Assembly (NCBI GenBank): GCA_963992225.1
Contig: CAXDTK010000002.1
Span: 20,136-84,135, forward strand
Reading direction: 5' to 3'
Source of the DNA: Pelomonas sp963992225
GTDB lineage: Bacteria; Pseudomonadota; Gammaproteobacteria; Burkholderiales; Burkholderiaceae_C
Length of the DNA: 64,000 bases
This document shows, piece after piece, positions 43,800 to 52,783 of this stretch. Below the pieces are notes generated by a model. That model saw only the letters and a list, made by a program, of their open reading frames with translations, had not been told where the DNA came from and searched no databases. Each line of letters opens with the position of its first letter. The first letter of the stretch is position 1. Made by a program: the position numbers and the translations under genes.

Positions 43800-45772
43800 G
43801 CCGTAGTCCTCGCGTGGTCGAGGGCCTCGAGCGCGTTGACGCGATACACGAACACGTCTTCCATCGAGACCGGTCGCCGAACGACGGCGTTCACCCGCAC
43901 GCCGCCATCCTCCAGCAGCATCGGCAGTCGTTGCCGGTCCTGCTCCGGCGCCGCGGAAAGCACATGGACCCGCCGACCGAACAGCGCCGCGTCGCGAAAC
44001 CCCAGCGCCCGCAGCCGGGCAACGGCCAATGAGGGATCGGAGACGTCCAGTTCGAGCAGGGCACCTACGTCCGTCTCCAACTGCATCTTCATCGCCGCCG
44101 GCGTCGCATCGGCCACGATGCGCCCGGCGTACATCAGCGCCAGCCGGTCGCAATGCTCCGCCTCGGACATGTAGTGCGTGGTGACGAGGACGGCCACGCC
44201 CTCCTCCCGCGAGAGCCGGAACAGCACGTCCCAGAACCGTCGTCGGCCCACCGGATCGACCCCGGAAGTCGGCTCGTCCAGGAACAACACCTTCGGCCGG
44301 TGCACCAGCGCGCAACCCAGGGCGAGCCGCTGCTTGAGACCCATGGGCAAGCGCCCTGCCCGATCGGCTTCGTGGCCGCCCAGGCCGGCCATGGCCAGGA
44401 TCCACCGCCGCCTTGCCAGAGCTTCGTCGCGCCGCAGGCCGTAGATGCCTGCAAACAGGTCGATGTTCTCGGTCACCGTCAGGTCGGCGTACAGGGAAAA
44501 AGCCTGGGACATGTAGCCGATGCGTTCCTTGAGGGCCTGCCTGGCGTCGCGCATGTCCACCCCCGCGACCCGGCCCACGCCGGAGCTCGGCGTGAGGATG
44601 CCGGTGAGCATCTTGATGACCGTGGTCTTCCCGGCTCCGTTGGCGCCCAGCAAGCCGAAGATCTCCCCTTCAGCGACCTGGAACGATGCTGCATCGACGG
44701 CCCGAAAGGCTCCGAAGTCACGGGTGAGTCCGGCAGCATCGACAGCCACACCGCCGTTGGCCCGGACGGACCCGACGGCGGTCTCTGCGGGCGAGTCGTC
44801 CGCGAGAAGGCCCCGCTTGCGCAGGATCGCGATGAACGCGTCTTCCGGGTCGGCATCGCCGGCCTGCACTTCCTCCACCACCAGACCGTCAAGAGCGAGC
44901 CGCACTTCGCGCTCGGCGGGCTCCGCCGTCAGGTCATCGGCGAACACGCACAGCCGCGGCCCCAGCGTCTCCACCTGCGCGAAACGGGATCGCAGGCGCA
45001 CGAATGCGTCCGATTGGGGCGTTGCGTTGACCAGCACCGTGCTGCCAGCGGCAAGGGCCTGGATGTCCGCCGGCGTGCCTTGCGCCAGGAACTTGCCGTC
45101 GTGCATCAACCCCATGCGGTGAAAGCGACTGGACTCGTCCATGTAGGCGGTCGAAACCAGGGCCGCGATGCCGCGCTCGGCCACGAGCTCGGACAGGATC
45201 GACCAGAAGTCTCGGCGCGAAACCGGATCCACCCCTGTGGTGGGCTCGTCGAGGATCAGGAAGCGTGGCTCGTGCACCAGCGTGCACACGAGGCCGAGCT
45301 TCTGCTTCATGCCGCCGGACAACTGCTTGGTGGGGCGGTCGCGGAAGCGCTCCAGGCGTGTCATGGCCAAAAGCCTCGCCTTGCGCTCGGCCAGATCCTG
45401 CTCGGCGACCAATCTCAGCCGAGCGAAGAAATCGATGTTCTCCTCGACGGACAACTCGGGGTAGAGGTTCAGCCCAAGTCCCTGAGGCATCAGGCCGATG
45501 CGGTCCTTGATGCGTTCGCAAGCGGCTTCCGTCTCGAGCGACACGCCGAACACCTCGACCTGCCCTGCATCGAAGGTCAGCACCCCGGCAATCGCCTTCA
45601 TCAGGCTCGACTTGCCCGCTCCATCGGGGCCGATCAGTCCGTAGATCTCGCCGGGTCGGACATCGAGGTCGACGCGGTCCACCGCCAGGCGCCGGCCGTA
45701 GCGCTTGGTGAAGCCGCGAACTGTCGCAACCTCGGTTGCGGGCGGCGCGCCTACCAGCGCGGTCTCGCCCAT
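43796..45772 (-). CDS. ABC transporter ATPase with two fused nucleotide-binding domains
   Basis: A 658-residue ATPase with two NBDs in tandem. NBD1: Walker A GPDGAGKSS (about 47-55), signature LSGGMKQK, Walker B FLILDEPTTGVDP. NBD2: Walker A GANGAGKTT (about 380), signature LPMGLKQR in place of LSGG, Walker B VLFLDEPTSGVDP. Signature of the second domain is degenerate, which is common in these YhiH/RbbA-like drug exporters. ATG 45772 lies 21 bases inside the end of the membrane-fusion gene. It powers the two ABC-2 permeases. Confidence 0.94.
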   Translation of the reverse strand: MGETALVGAPPATEVATVRGFTKRYGRRLAVDRVDLDVRPGEIYGLIGPDGAGKSSLMKAIAGVLTFDAGQVEVFGVSLETEAACERIKDRIGLMPQGLGLNLYPELSVEENIDFFARLRLVAEQDLAERKARLLAMTRLERFRDRPTKQLSGGMKQKLGLVCTLVHEPRFLILDEPTTGVDPVSRRDFWSILSELVAERGIAALVSTAYMDESSRFHRMGLMHDGKFLAQGTPADIQALAAGSTVLVNATPQSDAFVRLRSRFAQVETLGPRLCVFADDLTAEPAEREVRLALDGLVVEEVQAGDADPEDAFIAILRKRGLLADDSPAETAVGSVRANGGVAVDAAGLTRDFGAFRAVDAASFQVAEGEIFGLLGANGAGKTTVIKMLTGILTPSSGVGRVAGVDMRDARQALKERIGYMSQAFSLYADLTVTENIDLFAGIYGLRRDEALARRRWILAMAGLGGHEADRAGRLPMGLKQRLALGCALVHRPKVLFLDEPTSGVDPVGRRRFWDVLFRLSREEGVAVLVTTHYMSEAEHCDRLALMYAGRIVADATPAAMKMQLETDVGALLELDVSDPSLAVARLRALGFRDAALFGRRVHVLSAAPEQDRQRLPMLLEDGGVRVNAVVRRPVSMEDVFVYRVNALEALDHARTTA

Positions 45773-46878
45773 GCCACGCCTTCCTTCCAGCGGATCACGG
45801 CATCGGCCGGCAGCCCGGGCGCCAGCCTGTGGTCCGGGTTAGCGTTGAGCTGGAGCTTGACGGCGTAGACCAGCTTGACCCGCTCGTCAGGGGTCTGGAC
45901 TTCCTTGGGCGTGAACTCGGCGCGGGCCGCAATGTGACGCACGGTCGCGTCGTAGGGCTGGTCCGGGAAGGCGTCCGTGTAGACCTTGGCCGGGAGCCCG
46001 AGTCGCAGCTTGCCGATCTGTGCCTCGGGGACGTAGACCTTCAGGTACAGGTGATCGAGATCGAGCAGTTCCAGCACGGGTGCGCCCGCGGCCACGACCT
46101 CGCCGGGTTCGCGCATCCGTGCCGTGACCACGCCCGCAGCCGGCGCGCGCAAGCTGCGGTCGGCCAGCAGGCTTTGTGCCTCGGACAGCGATGCCTTTGC
46201 CTGCATCAGCTGCCCTTGCAGCGTCAGCAGGTCCGCCTCCTTGACGCGAATACGCTCACCGCCCAACTCGGCCTGGGCGAGTTGCTTGCGGCTTTGCAGG
46301 TCCGCTGCCCGCGCCGCAGTGACCTCGCTCAGTGCGGCGTCCAGTGCCAGTTGAGCGCGCTCGCTGCCCTGGCTGCTCGTGAACCCCTTGGCCACCAGGT
46401 CGGCGGCGCGGTTGACATCGCGGCGCGCCATCTTCTCGGCCGCCTCGGCTGCTGCGACCCCTGCCTCAGCACGCCCCACCCCGGCTCGCGAGGCATCGAT
46501 TGCCAGCGGAAGCTCCCGCTTCATCAGTCCGATGGCCAGCTTGGCGCTGGCGATCTGCGACTCCAGCATCGCGCAAGCAGCGCTCGCCTGGTCGACGCGC
46601 AGGCGCAGTTGCTCGTCGTCGAGTTTGACCAGAACTTGTCCGGAGACGACGGCTTGGCCTTCACGAACCTCGACGGCAACGATCCGACCCGCCGCCTTGC
46701 TCGACACGGTGATGTCGTCGCCCTCGACGCGCCCGTTGGCCTGAATCAAACCGTCGGGCAGCCTTCCGCGCTCGGTGGAGTAGTCGTACGCGACGTACCC
46801 GGCAGTGAGGAGCGCCAAGGTCAGGCCAGGCACGATGTAGCGCCACCTTGGGTTCTTCCGGAATCCTTCCGCTGTCAT
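45751..46878 (-). CDS. HlyD/EmrA-type membrane fusion protein
   Basis: A 375-residue periplasmic adaptor: one N-terminal helix (YIVPGLTLALLTAGYVAYDY), a lipoyl half-motif (GRVEGDDITVSSKAAGRIVAV), long coiled coil (about 90-230) and the second lipoyl half (LRAPAAGVVTARMREPGEVV), then the beta-barrel domain. ATG 46878 is preferred over the upstream GTG 46887. It heads the exporter operon and would link the inner-membrane ABC complex to a TolC-like channel, possibly the CusC-like protein here. Confidence 0.92.
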   Translation of the reverse strand: MTAEGFRKNPRWRYIVPGLTLALLTAGYVAYDYSTERGRLPDGLIQANGRVEGDDITVSSKAAGRIVAVEVREGQAVVSGQVLVKLDDEQLRLRVDQASAACAMLESQIASAKLAIGLMKRELPLAIDASRAGVGRAEAGVAAAEAAEKMARRDVNRAADLVAKGFTSSQGSERAQLALDAALSEVTAARAADLQSRKQLAQAELGGERIRVKEADLLTLQGQLMQAKASLSEAQSLLADRSLRAPAAGVVTARMREPGEVVAAGAPVLELLDLDHLYLKVYVPEAQIGKLRLGLPAKVYTDAFPDQPYDATVRHIAARAEFTPKEVQTPDERVKLVYAVKLQLNANPDHRLAPGLPADAVIRWKEGVAWARPRW

Positions 46879-47235
46879 GGCAGCCACTCTTCTTCGTGAT
46901 CGTTGCTCGACGCGTGGCCGAAATGCTCATCCACGTAGGCATTTCACACCGCGAGATGTCCTCCCCGGATGACGTTGATCAAGGCGAACAACACTGAATC
47001 ACAAGGCGTCTGCTGCTCTGCAGCGGCGTACCCCGCGACCGTGGCCCGATGCGTCGCACGACTGACGCTGCCGCGCTGGAGGCCTTGGCGCGCGCTCGTA
47101 CGCGCGGCATCCCTGCGCCGCGCCCGTGTTGCGTGACGCGCCGCGATCAGGCAGCGAGGCGATCCAGCAGGGGTGCTGTGCTGGTTCTGCGCTGGGAGCG
47201 CGTGGGCAGAACAACGGTCAGGGCAAAATCGCAGC
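46879..47235. other. Intergenic region, nothing recognised
   Basis: These 357 bases separate the minus-strand exporter operon from plus-strand DUF2789. Open frames here have no homology or good ribosome sites. The region should hold the exporter promoter, but I see no convincing operator. Confidence 0.6.
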
Positions 47236-47472
47236 ATGGAAAAGCCGTTTCACCGCTTCTCGGAACTCTTCGCCCAACTGGGACTGCCTGCCGATGTGGC
47301 GTCCATCCGTGACTTCATCGAGCACCACTCACCGCTGGCGGCCGGGACGAAGCTCGAGGATGCGAGTTTCTGGACCGCCGCGCAGGCGCGCCTGCTGGGG
47401 GAACTCATCGCGCAGGACGCCGATTGGGCCGAAGTCGCTGACCAGCTGAACGCGGCGCTCCACCGACGCTAG
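47236..47472 (+). CDS. DUF2789 family small protein
   Basis: A 78-residue protein that matches DUF2789 along its full length: MEKPFHRFSELFAQLGLPAD, then IEHHSPLAAGTKLEDASFW and LIAQDADWAEVADQLNAAL. It starts at ATG 47236. The family is widespread in proteobacteria, soluble and functionally unknown. It is convergent with the regulator gene: their stop codons meet with no gap. Confidence 0.9.
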   Translation: MEKPFHRFSELFAQLGLPADVASIRDFIEHHSPLAAGTKLEDASFWTAAQARLLGELIAQDADWAEVADQLNAALHRR

Positions 47473-47940
47473 CTAGGCACGAATCGAGCGCCGCGGCTTG
47501 CGGGCGACGGGGGCAGCGGCACCGTTTCCATGAACCGGGCCTTGTCCGCGGGACGTGACGTTCTTCAAGCCATCCAGGATTGCGCATTCGGCCGCCACAC
47601 CATCGCACTGATTGCGCAGCGCCTTGAGTTCCTGCTGCAGGTGTTTCAACTCGCGGATGCGCGTGGCCACATGCTCAATGTGCTCGTCCAGCACGTTGTT
47701 GACGGCATGACAGTTGTCGCGCGGCGCGTCCTGGAAGCGCAGCAGCGCACGGATCTCATCCAGTGTCATGTCCAGCGAACGGCAATGCCGGATGAAGGCC
47801 AGGCGCTCCAGATGCTCGGGCTTGTAGAGCCGAAAGTTGCCCTCGCTGCGCGGCGGCTCTTCGAGCAGGCCCTCGCGCTCATAGAAGCGGATGGTCTCCA
47901 CCTGGGTCTGGGTGATCCTTGCGAGTTCGCCGATCTTCAT
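47473..47940 (-). CDS. cadR: MerR-family Cd/Pb regulator (CadR/PbrR)
   Basis: A 155-residue MerR regulator: MKIGELARITQTQVETIRFYE, GLLEEPPRSEGNFRLYKPEH and HCRSLDMTLDEIRALL. Metal-binding Cys are placed as in CadR/PbrR: Cys in DNCHAVNN (about 77), then ALRNQC and AECAILDG near 112-119. The tail is basic. ATG 47940 is chosen; TTG 47946 adds two residues. A MerR-type promoter just upstream (47973-48003) suggests autoregulation, and the same protein should act at the pbrA operator at 52609-52639. Confidence 0.92.
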   Translation of the reverse strand: MKIGELARITQTQVETIRFYEREGLLEEPPRSEGNFRLYKPEHLERLAFIRHCRSLDMTLDEIRALLRFQDAPRDNCHAVNNVLDEHIEHVATRIRELKHLQQELKALRNQCDGVAAECAILDGLKNVTSRGQGPVHGNGAAAPVARKPRRSIRA

Positions 47941-47972
47941 GGACAACTCCGTTCATGAACGCACATGGTGCC

Positions 47973-48003
47973 TCGTCAGCCCTATAGGTACTTCAGGCTC
48001 CAA
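47973..48003 (-). promoter_or_regulatory. MerR-type promoter of cadR/pbrR
   Basis: On minus, TTGGAG (48003-47998) and TGACGA (47978-47973) are 19 bases apart, with an interrupted dyad CCTGAAGTACCTATAGGG between them. This fits a CadR/PbrR site. It lies 32 bases before the regulator ATG. Confidence 0.5.
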
Positions 48004-48119
48004 TCACCGCAATCGGGCGCAGATGCGGCTTCTGCCTCCAGCCCGAGGCCGCACTCGCACTGATAGACGGCCGCCGCACTGACGTTTTCTTCGAGGTTTG
48101 CCCCGACTGCATAGGGGCT
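47982..48119 (-). pseudogene. Possible zinc-ribbon remnant between lspA and cadR
   Basis: Following the lspA stop, a minus-strand frame without its own start reads SPYAVGANLEEN, then AVYQCECGLGLEAE and APDCGDWSLKYL to a TAG. The CxCG...CG spacing looks like half of a small zinc ribbon, but it lacks a start codon and overlaps the cadR promoter, so it may be a fragment or chance. Confidence 0.28.
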
Positions 48120-48124
48120 TTGGG

Positions 48125-48625
48125 TCAGGTGTCTCCGCGCGAAGCGGGCTTGACGTCCCCGTACCCGAGAAGTGAAGCCGCTACCAGCGCGACTGCGCCT
48201 CCCGTGATCGCCATGTCGGCGATGTTGAACGCCGGCCAGTGCACGCCGCGCAGGTGAAAGTCGAGGTAGTCGATCACCTGACCGCGCGCGGCGCGGTCGA
48301 AGGCGTTGCCCAGCGCTCCGCCAAGAATCAAGCTGTAAGCGAGGGCTTCGAGGCGGCGCACTGGCTTGGCCAGCATCCAAGCCAGCCATATCGATGCTCC
48401 CAGCGCGATCACCAGGAAGAACCAGCGCTGCCAACCTCCGGCGCCTGCCAGGAAGCTGAAGGCCGCGCCCGGGTTCAGGACATGGACCAGATTGAAGAAC
48501 GTCGTCACCTCAAGTGACCAGCCCAGCGGAGTGGTCAGGTCGATGAAGGTCTTGGCGGCTTGGTCGATGGCAAGCACGGTGAACGCCACGGAGTACCAAC
48601 GGGCTTTGCGATTTGGATCTGTCAT
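48125..48625 (-). CDS. lspA: Lipoprotein signal peptidase LspA (PbrC-like)
   Basis: A 166-residue signal peptidase II with four membrane helices. The catalytic aspartates are in LGNAFDRAARGQVIDYLDFH and FNIADMAITGG, the two conserved LspA blocks; NPGAAFSFLAG is the third. It starts at ATG 48625. In pbr lead-resistance operons LspA (PbrC) is a known partner of PbrA and the PbrB phosphatase, so this accessory copy is best read as part of that cluster, not as the housekeeping enzyme. Confidence 0.94.
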   Translation of the reverse strand: MTDPNRKARWYSVAFTVLAIDQAAKTFIDLTTPLGWSLEVTTFFNLVHVLNPGAAFSFLAGAGGWQRWFFLVIALGASIWLAWMLAKPVRRLEALAYSLILGGALGNAFDRAARGQVIDYLDFHLRGVHWPAFNIADMAITGGAVALVAASLLGYGDVKPASRGDT

Positions 48626-48825
48626 TGACTTCTTCAAGTTCGGAAACTGCGGTGCTTGACGCCGCAATGGGCGGTGGCCGCGACAGCTTGAATGCACGCC
48701 AGGTCGCGCGAATAGCCTGCACGCGGCAACGCATTGGCCAGGAACCCCGACGCATCCACATGGCCATCGCCGAGCGGTCTGATCGATGTGGCCGGCAGCG
48801 CGCAGCCCCATGGTGAAGTCAGCGC

Positions 48826-49449
48826 TCATCGCTTCTGCCCGGGGACAGAGAATCCGCCGTCAACGCACCGCGCTAACGGACTGGCCGCCACCACGCACGC
48901 CCAACCCAAGGCGAAGCCCGCCAATACGTCCGCCGGGAAATGCGCTCCGAGCGCAATACGCGACCAGCCCACGCCCGCAATGAACGCGAGCAGGGCGCAC
49001 CTTGCGGGCCAGCCCAGGAGCGGCCACACCGCCGCCGCCAGCACGGCCGCGTACGTCGCATGGCCGCTGGGCAGCGTGTAGCGACTGTCGGGCGTGCCTA
49101 CGACGCGGAAGACCGATTCGCCCAGGGCTGTCGACGGCCGGGGGAAGGCGAAGGCCGCTTTGGCGATGGCCCCGGCCGACAGGGCTGTCGCGACGCCGAG
49201 CGAGAACCTGCTCATCGCCATCTTGACCCGCATCGCCTCGTCGCCTGACAGTCGGCGACTCCACCACAGGAGCATCACAGCAACGGCGGGTGCACCCCAA
49301 TAGCTGCCCAGCCACGTCAGCGCCTCAGGCAGCCAGAGCAAGCCATCGGGCACGGCCCGGTTGATGGACAGGAAGATGTCCGCGTTGGCGCCGCCCCAGT
49401 CGTACAGCCAGTGCCTGAGCCCGTGTCCCAACGATGCCGGAGCCTGCAT
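48826..49449 (-). CDS. PAP2 phosphatase (PbrB-like undecaprenyl-PP phosphatase)
   Basis: A 207-residue membrane PAP2 enzyme. The three phosphatase motifs are visible: KAAFAFPRPS, YTLPSGHATYA (catalytic His) and SRIALGAHFPADVLAG. PbrB in Cupriavidus-type lead resistance makes periplasmic phosphate that precipitates exported Pb2+; the location, 5 bases after the PbrA-type ATPase stop, supports that role. It starts at ATG 49449. A 200-base gap without gene separates it from lspA. Confidence 0.93.
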   Translation of the reverse strand: MQAPASLGHGLRHWLYDWGGANADIFLSINRAVPDGLLWLPEALTWLGSYWGAPAVAVMLLWWSRRLSGDEAMRVKMAMSRFSLGVATALSAGAIAKAAFAFPRPSTALGESVFRVVGTPDSRYTLPSGHATYAAVLAAAVWPLLGWPARCALLAFIAGVGWSRIALGAHFPADVLAGFALGWACVVAASPLARCVDGGFSVPGQKR

Positions 49450-49454
49450 GTGGC

Positions 49455-52400
49455 TCAGGCGGTCTTGTGCTTGAGCAGCCGCAGACCGTTGAAGACCACC
49501 AGCAGGCTGGCCCCCATGTCAGCGAACACGGCCATCCACAGCGTGGCCATCCCCATCACGGAAAGCACCACGAACACGGCCTTGATCCCCAACGCAAACA
49601 CGATGTTCTGCCTCAAGATGGCGCCGGTCTTGCGGCTGAGGCGGATGAACTCCGGGATCTTGCGCAGGTCGTCATCCATCAGGGCGACATCGGCCGTTTC
49701 GATCGCGGTGTCGGTGCCGGCTGCGCCCATGGCGAAGCCGATGCTGGACTTGGCCAGTGCGGGCGCATCGTTGATGCCGTCACCGACCATGCCCACGGTG
49801 CCGTGCGCGGCAAGTTCGACCTCGATGGCGGCGAGCTTTTCTTCCGGCAACAGGCTGCCACGGGCATCGTCGATGCCCACGTTCCTGGCAATCACGTTCG
49901 CGGTCTGCTGGTTGTCGCCGGTGAGCATCACCGTGCGTACACCCATGCCATGCAACTCGGCGATGGCCTGCAGGCTGGTCTCGCGCACCGTGTCCGCCAC
50001 ACCGATCACGGCCAGCACGGCCGACTCGGTAGCGATGGTGATCGCAGTCTTGCCTTCGGACTCCAGCTTCTTCAGCGCGGCTTCGGCCGCCTCGTTGCGG
50101 ATCCCCAGTTCCTGCAGCAGCCGTGGGTTGCCCAGGTAGTACCACTGGCCCGAAATGCGGCCCTTGACGCCCCGACCCGCGATCGCCTCGAAGTCGTCGA
50201 CCTCGGCCAGGCCCTGGCCACGCTCTTCCTTCCAATGGGCGGTGACCGCACCGGAAACCGGATGGTCGGACCGTGTCGCCAGGCTCGCCGCCAGCTGCAA
50301 GGCATCGCGCTCTTGCGTGCCGAGGGCCACGACATCGGTCACAGCGGGCTTGCCCTGCGTGATCGTTCCGGTCTTGTCGAAGGCGAGCGCCTTGAGCTGG
50401 CGGCCCTGCTCGAGGTAAGCGCCGCCCTTGATCAGGATGCCGCGGCGCGCCGCGGCGGCCAGGCCGCTGACCACCGTCACGGGCGTGGAGATGACCAGGG
50501 CACAGGGACAGGCGATCACCAGCAGCACCAGCGCCTTGTAGATCCAGTCCATCCACGCTGCTCCAAGGAACAGCGGAGGCACCAGCATCACCATGAGCGC
50601 CACGGCAAAGACTGCCGGCGTATAGATGCGTGCGAACTGGTCGACGAAGCGCTGCGTCGGCGCGCGGCTGCCCTGCGCCTCCTCCACGGCCTTGATGATG
50701 CGGGCCAGGGTCGAATGCGTGGCCTCGGCCGTGACCTTGTAGACAAATGAGCCGGTCTCGTTGATGGTCCCCGCGAACACCGTGTCGCCCACGGCTTTCG
50801 CCACGGGAATGCTCTCGCCGGTGATCGGTGCCTGATTGACGGCGGACTGGCCGCTTTCCAGCACGCCGTCCAGCGGGATGCGCTCCCCGGGTCGAATCCG
50901 CACGAGTTCACCGAGCGCCACTGTCTTGGCTGGCACTTCCTGCCAACTGCCATCCGGCTGCTGCACCGTCGCCTTCTCCGGTGCCATCGCGAGCAATCCG
51001 CGGATCGCATTGCGCGCGCGGTCGAGGGACAGCACTTCGATGACCTCGGCCAGGGCGAACAGGAACATCACCATCGCGGCCTCGGGCCATTGCCCGATCA
51101 GGATCGCTCCCGTCACGGCGATGGACATGAGCGCATTCATGTTCAGGATGCCGCTCTTGAGGGCGATCCAGCCCTTCTTGTAGGTGGGCCAGCCACCTGT
51201 TGCGATCGACACCAGGGCCAGCGCGATGACAGGCCAGGCGTTGTCCTTGCCAGTGCCGAAGACGATCACTTCGGCCACCGCCGCGCTGACACCCGCCACC
51301 GCCATCAAAGCCCACTGGCGGCGACTCACCGAGGGCTTGGGCGCCATCTCGATCTCGACCGCTTGACCCACGTCGGGCACGGCCTTCATGCCGATCGCAT
51401 GCAGCGCCGCTTCCACTTCCGCCGGAGGAAGGGAATGCGTCACGGTGAGCTTGCGCTGCATCAGATTGAACTCGAGGTCCTTCACCCCTGCCATGTGCTG
51501 CAGCTTCTCGCGGATCAACCCTTCCTCGGTCGGGCAATCCATGTTCTCGATGCGGTAGACGCTTTGCTGGCCGGTACCGGCAGCCGGAGCCGCCGGCTCG
51601 GACGGCGGCAGGCCGATGTCCCTGAGCGCACGAACGATGGACTCGGTGGACGGCAGCGTGTGGTTCACCGTCAGCTTGCGCTGCATCAGGTTGAAGTCCA
51701 GCCCTGCGACGCCGGGCAGGTTGCCCAGCCGCTTGCGAATCAGGCCTTCTTCCGTGGGGCAGTCCATCTTCTCGATGCGGAAGGTGTCCGTGCGGGCGGC
51801 CGCGGCTTCGACTGCGACTGCCGTCATGGAAGCGGCAGGTTCGGGGAGCGCTGCGCGGGCGTCGCTGCTGGGCGGCATGCCCAACTCCGTGAGGGCTTGT
51901 ACGATCGGAACCGTGTCCGCCAGTCGGTGCACGACCGTGAGCCCGCGCTTGGGCAACTCGAACTCCAGGCCCTCCACGCCAGCGATGCTTCCCAGTCGCT
52001 CGCGAACCTGCCGCTCCTCGTTCACGCAATCCATCTTCGGCACGTGAAACGGCGAGCGGGTCGCAGGCCGGTCGGCCGGAAGCGCCGTCGCAGGCATGCC
52101 TATGGACGCGAGCGCATCGCTGATGATTGCGCGATCTGACAACCCGTGATGGACGGTCAGGACACGCTGCCCGAGGTCGAACTCCAACCCGTCGATACCC
52201 TGCAACTGGGCGAAGCGGTCGCGAATCTGCGCTACCTCATTGCGGCAATCCATCTTGGGCACATTGAAGCGATCGGTGCGCGTTGTGCGCCCCAGCGGTT
52301 CTGGAGTCAGGCCAATTTCGTCTAACGCGGCCTCAACCGGTCCCGGGTCCTGCAGACGGTGGGAGACGGTGAGGTTGTGCTGCGCCAGGTCGAACACAAG

Positions 52401-52577
52401 GGACTCCACACCAGCGATCTGCCCCAAGCGCTGGCGAATCTGCCGCTCCTCGCTCGGGCAGTCCATCTTCGGGATGTGGAAGACCGTAGTCGTGACCATT
52501 TGGGCGCTGCCGACCAGTGGTTCCCTGGACAGGGCTTCGCACGCGGCGCTGCCGCATGAGACGTTGTTCGAGGCCAT
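49455..52577 (-). CDS. pbrA: Pb/Cd/Zn-exporting P1B ATPase with five N-terminal metal modules
   Basis: A 1040-residue PbrA/ZntA-type ATPase, well above the usual 730-800. Five ferredoxin-like HMA repeats fill residues 31-400 (about 31-95, 102-165, 176-236, 264-326, 339-400). Each has KMDC or NMDC followed by an acidic pair (PSEE, RNE, VNEE, PTEE, PTEE) instead of CxxC; Cys at 40, 111, 184, 273 and 348. The core has IACPCALVISTP, DKTGTITQGKP, RSDHPVSGAV and GDGINDAPALAKSS. ATG 52577 was chosen, 32 bases past a PbrR-type promoter; the upstream frame runs into that promoter. Confidence 0.95.
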   Translation of the reverse strand: MASNNVSCGSAACEALSREPLVGSAQMVTTTVFHIPKMDCPSEERQIRQRLGQIAGVESLVFDLAQHNLTVSHRLQDPGPVEAALDEIGLTPEPLGRTTRTDRFNVPKMDCRNEVAQIRDRFAQLQGIDGLEFDLGQRVLTVHHGLSDRAIISDALASIGMPATALPADRPATRSPFHVPKMDCVNEERQVRERLGSIAGVEGLEFELPKRGLTVVHRLADTVPIVQALTELGMPPSSDARAALPEPAASMTAVAVEAAAARTDTFRIEKMDCPTEEGLIRKRLGNLPGVAGLDFNLMQRKLTVNHTLPSTESIVRALRDIGLPPSEPAAPAAGTGQQSVYRIENMDCPTEEGLIREKLQHMAGVKDLEFNLMQRKLTVTHSLPPAEVEAALHAIGMKAVPDVGQAVEIEMAPKPSVSRRQWALMAVAGVSAAVAEVIVFGTGKDNAWPVIALALVSIATGGWPTYKKGWIALKSGILNMNALMSIAVTGAILIGQWPEAAMVMFLFALAEVIEVLSLDRARNAIRGLLAMAPEKATVQQPDGSWQEVPAKTVALGELVRIRPGERIPLDGVLESGQSAVNQAPITGESIPVAKAVGDTVFAGTINETGSFVYKVTAEATHSTLARIIKAVEEAQGSRAPTQRFVDQFARIYTPAVFAVALMVMLVPPLFLGAAWMDWIYKALVLLVIACPCALVISTPVTVVSGLAAAARRGILIKGGAYLEQGRQLKALAFDKTGTITQGKPAVTDVVALGTQERDALQLAASLATRSDHPVSGAVTAHWKEERGQGLAEVDDFEAIAGRGVKGRISGQWYYLGNPRLLQELGIRNEAAEAALKKLESEGKTAITIATESAVLAVIGVADTVRETSLQAIAELHGMGVRTVMLTGDNQQTANVIARNVGIDDARGSLLPEEKLAAIEVELAAHGTVGMVGDGINDAPALAKSSIGFAMGAAGTDTAIETADVALMDDDLRKIPEFIRLSRKTGAILRQNIVFALGIKAVFVVLSVMGMATLWMAVFADMGASLLVVFNGLRLLKHKTA

Positions 52578-52608
52578 CGCATCTTTCTCCGATTTTCCGA
52601 CTGCATCG

Positions 52609-52639
52609 AAGTTACACCCTCTAGCCGCTACAGGGTCAA
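52609..52639 (-). promoter_or_regulatory. PbrR/CadR operator-promoter of pbrA
   Basis: On minus, TTGACC (52639-52634) and TAACTT (52614-52609) are 19 bases apart, with the dyad ACCCTGTAGCGGCTAGAGGGT spanning the spacer. This closely resembles the known pbrA promoter (TAGTAACTAGAGGGT type). It lies 31 bases before the pbrA ATG. Confidence 0.75.
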
Positions 52640-52783
52640 GCGGTTTTTTTTGGGTACTGGCGGCCTGGTCCCAGCAGCGCTTCAACTGCCGCGACCTCGG
52701 TCGAACAACGATCACGAAGAACCGCCTGCCGCGTTCCTCGAGCGCCCCCGGGTCGAGCGTGCAGCAGCACAGTTGGAGCGAGC

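Noticed and set aside
52641..52650. T-run after a dyad as a terminator
   Set aside because: The dyad is the PbrR-type operator and the run lies upstream of two divergent genes, not after one.
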